Positions 57,846-64,000 of a stretch of DNA of 64,000 bases are shown one piece after another. The DNA is taken from contig NC_092572.1 in NCBI RefSeq assembly GCF_037975245.1, forward strand, positions 3,695,501 to 3,759,500, given 5' to 3'. Below the pieces are notes generated by a model that saw only the letters and a list, made by a program, of their open reading frames with translations, did no database searches and was not told the origin of the DNA. This stretch comes from Apostichopus japonicus (taxonomy: Eukaryota; Echinodermata; Holothuroidea; Aspidochirotida; Stichopodidae). Every line of letters starts with the position of its first letter. The first letter of the stretch is position 1. The position numbers and the translations under genes were made by a program.

Positions 57846-58912
57846 TTCCTGTGTTGATGTTTGCATGGCCTCTTCAGGACAATCTCTAGCCCTATGACCT
57901 TGCTTGTTGCATTTAAAACATCGTCCTCTGAACTCCGCTCCACTCAGTCTGCCACTTCCTGTATATCTCTGGCCCCTGTTATTATTCTTGAGCTCGCCTT
58001 TAATTTCGTTAAAGCCGCTCTTAATAGCTTCGATGAGGGCGCTTGTCATCTCACTTTGAGTCTCCTGAGTCTGCTCTTTGGTTTTAGTCTGAACGAATTC
58101 ACCGGAAGTCACAGTTTCGCCGGAAGCCACAGCTCGAACAAGCTTTCTTGCAGCACCTTTCCTCTGCTCCGCAATGGTGAAAGCCTCCATTTCAACTGCA
58201 ATAGTGACAGCTCCCTGTAGAGTCGCAGGTCTAGATTGGTAAACCCGCCATCTGGTATCTGGGTCTTGCAAGCAGTCAACAAAATAATCTTTTGCCAATG
58301 CATCATGCATGGAGCTGGGAACATCAGGTTAGGCCTTAACTACTTGTCTACGCAGATCTTGTGCCAATTCTGGTAGGCTATCTGTCATTTTACGGCTTCT
58401 GTTCCGGAGTAGGGCTTTGTGCAATTCGCATTGATTTTCTGGAGCGAACCTCTGCTTTGATGCTACTGTCAGGGCCTGGTAATTTCTCCTGTACTCTTCA
58501 GGGAGATCTGCCAATAGTGCTTGAGCTGGCCCTCTGAGATTTGCTGCCAGGTTTAATGCCATCGAAAGCGGGCTCCAGCCATGGAGTTCTGAGACTACCT
58601 CGAATTGAACGAGAAAATCTTTCCATGGGGTTGATCCGTCATATGTCGGAGTGTTACCTGTTACACGTGCTCCTGATGATTGGGGGTACCTGAACTGATT
58701 GTTGGTTCTGGGCACATATCCATGACTTTCTCTTTGGTATGGAGTGTAGTAAAGGATTGATTCATATCCCTTTGATATAAGTCGGTATTCAGGAAAGGAT
58801 TGGTCTGGTGTCTTTCTTCCTTCTGAAATGGATTCCTTGATGGCTGTGAGCTCACAGGTGACGTACATTGGTCCATTAGCAGCCAGTGTTCACTTGAACG
58901 TGCCTCCGACAT
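57804..58912 (-). pseudogene. Gag, array unit 2
   Basis: Nearly the same as unit 1, with the same in-frame TAA (58329-58331), the same CCHC knuckle and the same TAG end; one visible change is K to R in AEQRKGAARK. Both units therefore descend from a copy that already had the TAA. Confidence 0.85.
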
Positions 58913-59179
58913 AGTTGGTGTATGCAGAGTATTTCTTGATTATTTCGGGAATAATTTGACAAGTCCGAAAGTGTTCTTTCTTCAGATACCGAAATTCCTC
59001 TCTATCAGTGGTTCAAACTCTGGTATTGCCAGACTGCATTGTAGATCAGTCAGAAAGTTCCACTTGTTGTCTGCACTATGTTCCTCAGAATGGAAAACCA
59101 AACTCTTTCCGTAAATATTACCAGACTTCTTTGTTTATAGGAGCAGAGTCTTTTCTGTAAAAATCATCAGAGTCCCTTG

Positions 59180-59745
59180 TTGTAGAGCCAATCTTTTCTG
59201 TGAGAAAACATCAGAGAGCCTTGTTGGTGAGCCAATCTTTTCTGTGAGAACCAGAGTCTTTTCTGTGAGAAAACATCAGAGTCCCTTAATGGTGAGCCAA
59301 TCTTTTCTGTGAGAACCAGAGTCTTTTCTGTGAGAAAACATCAGAGTCCCTTGATGGTGAGCCAATCTTTTCTGTGAGAACCAGTCTTTTCTGTGAGGAT
59401 CGTCAGAGTGCCTTGTCCTCTTTTCTGTCGAACCAGTCTTTTCTGTCGGAGAGCCAGTCTTTTCTGTCGAAGAGCCAGTCTTTTCTGTCGGAGAGCCAGT
59501 CTTTTCTGTCGAAGAGCCAGTCTTTTCTGTCGGAGAGCCAGTCTTTTCTGTCGAAGAGCCAGTCTTTTCTGTCGGAGAGCCAGTCTTTTCTGTCGGAGAG
59601 TCAATCTTTTCTGTCGGAGAGCCAGTCTTTTCTGTCGGAGAGCCAGTCTTTTCTATCGGAGAGCCAGTCTTTTCTGTCGGAGAGTCAATCTTTTCTGTCG
59701 GAGAGCCAACCTTTTCTGTCGGAGAGCCAGTCTTTTCTGTTCTGT
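59180..59745 (-). repeat. Leader minisatellite, unit 2
   Basis: Again about 15 EKTGSPT-type units, but the order of GSST and IDSPT variants differs from unit 1, showing shuffling within the repeat after the units duplicated. Confidence 0.85.
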
Positions 59746-59815
59746 TCTTCAGATCCTGTGGTCTGGGGTTTAGTATTCTTCTCCAGGAGTTCAGAATCCC
59801 ATCGCTGCCACCAGT

Positions 59816-60334
59816 TGTTGCGTTCCGAGGGGCCCTAAGCACGGCCAAGAATACTGCCAGAAGATCTGTATGGAGAAATCGATGCTAGCCTGTGTATCAG
59901 TTAACCGCAGAGCAGCAACTAGAGACCAGGCCAGGTTACAAACACACAACAAAAATGACTCTGCGCACAAGACTTTAGAGTGTGTGAGTGCCAGTTCTTA
60001 AGAAAAGAACAATTTTATAGGCGTTTATTTGACCGTCTCACTCTGGTCCATATACCACGCAATATAACATGGGAAGTACAATCCCTTTAACTATTTAATT
60101 AACAACAATAACATTATTCCCCCTAAACATGTGCAGACATGTCGTAGACATTTAACTTAATGATAATGTTGGTTTACTAAATCCATAACTCTCTTAATTA
60201 GACAACAAAACACATCAATTAACATTTAACCTCCCAAAATTACATCCTAAAAGATTATGAATATTCATGACATGGCTGGCTATGTAGCTAAGTGCACAGT
60301 TTACTACGGATGAGAATAAAGGCCATTCACGTTA

Positions 60335-60336
<2 letters not shown>
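59816..60336 (-). repeat. LTR 3
   Basis: Third LTR, followed by the longest (TA)n in the array (60336-60377). Confidence 0.75.
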
Positions 60337-60378
<42 letters not shown>

Positions 60379-60799
60379 TTTGATTTTATCGTTTAATTTT
60401 AATATTCCTAATACACTAGTAAAATTTCTCCCTGCACCATTATTTTAAGCTGAAAACAAATTATTTCGGTGTAGATTTCTCAATAATCAGTGCGCCACAA
60501 CTGTTATCTAACAGTATCCGACCACTTTCGCGATACGTGCAATCCCCATTCTTTAGATATTTTTTTTTCAATTTGGATACCATTTCAGGAGAAGCGGTTT
60601 GTTCGAAATCTTTCACATGCGTCAGAAAATCAAGCAGTTTTTTTTTAAATCGGCACTGCCGTCTTCAAAAATAAAAGATACATCCACAACAGTACGTAGC
60701 ATAACAGTTTTAAAGTTAATACTTTCTGTTTTCAAGAACTCTTCGACTGTTTTCGAATTAACTTTCTCAGCTGGGTGATCCGTCAACTCCGGGAATTGT
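60337..60799 (-). pseudogene. Truncated third internal region (protease end)
   Basis: Matches 57025-57470 with longer homopolymer runs (60550, 60639) that break the frame. The match stops at gggaattgtt (60799), where the + strand gypsy element begins. Confidence 0.8.
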
Positions 60800-60905
60800 T
60801 CTGGCAATTTCCAAAAACGGTTGTGATCTGTTCAATTACACAAGAAATCAAAACTATAAAAGAGAACAAAGTTAGGCAAAGTTAGGCAAAGATGAAACCT
60901 TAAAG

Positions 60906-61682
60906 TTGGATGATGCATTAGATGTAGCAAGAACCTTTGAGGCTACAAGGACACATATGGAAGCATTAAATGCACTCTCTATCTCTGTAGATTATGTGCA
61001 CAAGGGTAGTACCAAAGTCCATCCTGGAAATACCCAGAAGTGTGTTAGGTGTGGAATAAATTATCCACACAGGGGGAAGTGTCCGGCCGAAGGGACAAAT
61101 TGTAATTATTGTGGAAAGCCAAACCATTGGGAATCCGTATGTAGACAAAAGAAACGTAATGGAAAGGGTGATCATCCAAAAAGGGGAAGAGGCAGTTTTA
61201 AACCTCGTAAGCTCCAAGATGAGCGACATGTAAACGGTTTGACAAATGCACATGTAAACCAGAGTGATTCTCGTCTGAACCGAGGTGCCGAAAACCTTTG
61301 TTTTGATTCAGTATATATTTACAATATAAATGGTCCTCAGAAAATAGCTGATAATCAAGCTGTTGTCAACCTGAACATAGTTATAGGTGATCAGCCAGCC
61401 ACACTAAAGGCCAAAGTTGATACTGGTGCCGAAGGAAATGTATTGCCGTTGCGTATATTTAGACAAATGTATCCTCATTGTATTGATAAAAGTGGTATTC
61501 CACTGCCCAGATCTACTAAACCTATCGAAACTATGGTCATGGCTTACAATGATAGCATCATACGTCATTTCAGTACTCATACCCTAAAATGCGAGTTTCG
61601 TAATAGAACTATAGAAACTGAATTTTATGTTGCTGATGTCAAAGGTCCAGCTATTTTGGGATTAAACTCATCCCTATATTGA
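60906..61682 (+). pseudogene. Gypsy gag end and protease
   Basis: DDALDVARTFEATRTHMEAL is the usual Gag C-terminal helix, followed by two zinc-knuckle-like clusters (CVRCGINYPHRGKC and CNYCGKPNHWESVC). The aspartic protease follows, with KVDTGAEGNVLPLRIF as active site and VKGPAILGLNSS as the second motif. Just upstream (60860-60890) a short duplication, agttaggcaaagttaggcaa, disrupts the frame. Confidence 0.85.
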
Positions 61683-62590
61683 AGTTAGTTACCTTGCATT
61701 GTGGAGTGTCTGTTGACACCACTAAAATTGACACTGCAGATGACTTAAGAAAGTTATGCCCTGATGGATTTGAAGGGGTTGGCAAATTAGAAGGGAACTA
61801 CCATATTGTTATAAACACAGATGTTTCACCGGTAATTCATGCTGCTCGTAGATGTCCAATACAAATAATCGATGATGTCAAGAAAGAGTACGATGACATG
61901 GAGAAACTAGGTGTAATTGAGTCTGTAACAGAGCCAACTGAATTGGTCTCTAGTGTAGTGTACTCCCAAAAAGCCAATGGGAAGTGGCGTGTACGCCTAG
62001 ACCTCAAAGACTTAAAACTCTGCCATTAAACGTACGTACCATAAAACTCCAACATTGGAGGAAATTACTCATAAGCTTGCACACAGTACCGTATTCTCCA
62101 AATTGGATGCTAGACATGGGTATTGGTCTATCATGTTGGAGAAAGAATTCAGTTTCCTAACCACTTTTAATAGTCCTTTTGGACGGTTTAGGTTTAAAAG
62201 ACTGCCATTCGGCTTGTCTGTTAGTCAGGACATATTCCAGGCAAAGATGGATCAAATTTTGGAATTATGCCCAGGTACGTTTGGAATTTCTGATGACATA
62301 GGTGTGTATGGCAAAACAGAGGAGGAACATGATCAAAACCTCCACAGGCTCATGAAAGTGGCAAGAGAGAAGGGACTTGTGTTCAATTACGAGAAGTGTG
62401 AAATCAAGAAGCCAAGTATTAATTTTTTTGGATCAATTTATGACTCACAAGGTGTGCACCCAGACCCTGAAAAGGTTAAGGCTATAGAAAAAACTGAAGC
62501 CCCAAGTAACAAGAAAGAGCTTCAAGAATTTATGGGTATAGCCACGTACATGTCACCATTTGTTCCAACCTTTCCACTTGCTCTTCACCA
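61679..62590 (+). pseudogene. Gypsy reverse transcriptase
   Basis: RT blocks: EGNYHIVINTDVSPVIHAAR, ARRCPIQIIDDVKKEYDDME, GKWRVRLDLKDL, a frameshift near 62020, VFSKLDARHGYWSIML, LTTFNSPFGRFRFKRLPFGL, and the catalytic GISDDIGVYG, then the connection region (EFMGIATYMSPFVPT). A second frameshift occurs near 62580. Confidence 0.85.
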
Positions 62591-62599
62591 TTAAGGTCC

Positions 62600-63043
62600 T
62601 TACTGAAGGCCGATACGGAGTTCCATTAATCCCATAATCAATCCTTTAACCAGATAAAGGAACTAATTAGAAAGCAAGTAATTTTGGCATATTTTGATCC
62701 CAATAAGGAAAGTGTCATTGAAGTGGGTGCATCCATGAAAGGAATTGGATGTGTGTTATTGCAAGATTCTAAACCAGTTTATTTTGCATCAAAAGCCCTA
62801 CCTGAAACCGAACAAAGGTATGCCAACATAGAACGTGAAATGCTGGCAGTTGTACATGCATGTGAGAGGTTTCACACCTATATTTATGGGAAATCTTTCA
62901 TTGTCAAAAGTGACCACAAGCCACTTGAAATGATAAAACTGAAGAACTTAGGTGCAGCACCACCTAGATTACAGAGGTTATTATTAAGATTACAAGGTTA
63001 TGACATGAAGATTCAGTTTAAACCTGGAAAGGACATGCTTATA

Positions 63044-63086
<43 letters not shown>

Positions 63087-63094
63087 CAAATTGA
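62600..63094 (+). pseudogene. Gypsy RNase H, truncated
   Basis: AYFDPNKESVIEVGASMKGIG, YANIEREMLAVVHACERFH and VKSDHKPLEMI mark RNase H. The usual first Asp (VDAS) is Gly here (VGAS). The reading frame then runs into (TA)n, giving a meaningless YIYIYI tail. Confidence 0.85.
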
Positions 63095-64000
63095 CGAGAC
63101 GAAAAATCCATCTTACACGAGTAACAAAGAGGCCGGGATCCAATACTAGATATATTTGAATTAAATCGATTTAGAGATTGTGTAATAAAGTTTCGTTTGA
63201 TTACTTCGCAAGATCTTCATAATTTAATGTCTACCAATGACATATATCTGTCCACAGAGACAACAATTATTATTGTACATGAGGAATAATTCACTGGTAA
63301 AGGAAACCCTTTCAAGCCAGTTAAGTTTCGTTCATATTGTCTTTTCCCCATTAGTTCATGTTCTTTTGATTTACAGGTAATGAATTTGAAAGATGACGTA
63401 GAAACTTTGCGTAGCAAATTTACGATGGTTGTCTGTTACACTAAGATATGAAGACACCTCAATACGGGCCAATAGAACGATATTAAAACTTTTGCTTCTT
63501 CTTGTAGCAAAGGATTTTTTTTTTTTTTTGTGGTATGAAATCATAACATGTAAAGCTGATTAAGTTTTGTCCACTTTGTTTTATTATGATGACTTTAAAA
63601 CATATTTCAATCAATGCAACATAATGCTCGAAATTAAATTTACTCTTTGATAGTTTAGAATTCATTTTATTATTAAAATGACAATGTTACAAATAAAAAA
63701 TATATATTTAAATACATACTGCTTGTAATCGCTATTGTAAACGGCCAAAGTATTGGCCGTATGCTCCTGTTTGATATTATGAAGTAAATCATATAAAAAC
63801 AGGGAGAGGATTATAAAAGTATCGCAACAAAATAAAATAAAAATAATATGAACACAACAACAAATAAGTATTGTAATAATGCTTCAATAATGTAAACGGA
63901 AAATTCGACAAGTGCAAAAAAGACAAACTTGTAATATGTATTGCAGCAAAGTGGAAGCTGGTAAATTAGCAATCGGTGTTAGTACTGCTGAGAGTTATGT
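63095..64000. other. No recognisable gene
   Basis: AT-rich sequence following the (TA)n tract. Short open frames only. Confidence 0.4.

Larger units (their letters stand above)
53196..60799 (-). mobile_element. Tandem array of a Gag-protease-only LTR retroelement
   Basis: Plus-strand order: LTR (53196), internal 1, LTR (56503), internal 2, LTR (59816), then a 3' internal fragment to 60799. The repeat period is about 3.31 kb and the units look near-identical. On the minus strand each internal region begins two bases after the LTR end (...CGCAACA) with a primer-binding-type TGGTGGCAGCGATGGG, then a repeat-rich leader, Gag and an aspartic protease, then a non-coding end and the next LTR. No RT, RNase H or integrase lies within the units. 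Arrays with shared LTRs usually arise by LTR-LTR recombination. Confidence 0.85.
60800..63045 (+). mobile_element. Decayed gypsy-type LTR retrotransposon, both ends missing
   Basis: Gag end, protease, RT and RNase H in gypsy order in three or more frames. It starts abruptly at the junction with the array and ends in a (TA)n tract at 63045-63082, just after KPGKDMLIA where ADxLSR and integrase should follow. No LTR seen. Confidence 0.8.

Overview
This is a eukaryotic, AT-rich window from an animal, most likely a marine invertebrate. An echinoderm or related deuterostome is plausible but cannot be settled from sequence alone. The genes have short phased exons and long introns, and the surroundings are crowded with decayed LINE, LTR and hAT elements, fold-back MITEs and microsatellites. 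No bacterial genes, rRNA, tRNA or CRISPR arrays were seen.

1-23.2 kb: the main gene content is a head-to-tail cluster of three paralogous type-I membrane receptors with immunoglobulin (Ig) domains, all on the + strand. Gene A enters at the splice donor of its transmembrane exon, so only its cytoplasmic exons are in the window (339-3562). Gene B (8184-14687) and gene C (16919-22007) look complete: a signal-peptide exon, four Ig exons, one transmembrane exon and four small tail exons. Spliced by hand, every junction keeps frame, with phase 1 through the ectodomain and TM, giving about 528 aa (B) and 525 aa (C). The paralogues differ mostly in the tail. A has a tandemly duplicated two-exon tail cassette and a long tyrosine-containing end. 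B and C each stop early at different in-frame codons, and B has also lost the splice donor of one tail exon. A 617-bp MITE, a LINE fragment, a 351-bp MITE and a Penelope-like repeat sit in one copy each and are missing at matching sites in the others.

23.2-31.2 kb: decayed repeats. They comprise a broken multicopy zinc-finger-type gene family (23.8-26 kb, relative at 51.5-52.6 kb), an inverted pair of Penelope-like repeats, a hAT-type MITE, and a 5'-truncated non-LTR retrotransposon (endonuclease plus reverse transcriptase) at 28.4-31.2 kb.

31.2-53.2 kb: a collinear segmental duplication. Blocks at 31.66-34.6 kb recur in the same order at 39.1-39.7, 41.6-41.85, 46.5-47.8 and 50.15-50.33 kb. 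The second copy is stretched by insertions: a 2.3-kb hAT transposon with a perfect 8-bp target duplication, a copia gag fragment, and a CpG-rich block holding a candidate two-exon small gene (41967-42350). A long pre-miRNA-like hairpin lies at 31910-32005.

53.2-63.1 kb: a tandem array (minus strand) of an LTR retroelement whose internal region codes only for Gag and protease, arranged LTR-internal-LTR-internal-LTR-fragment. It abuts a decayed, oppositely oriented gypsy-type element (gag zinc knuckles, protease, RT, RNase H) cut off at a (TA)n tract. The last 0.9 kb is AT-rich with no recognisable gene.
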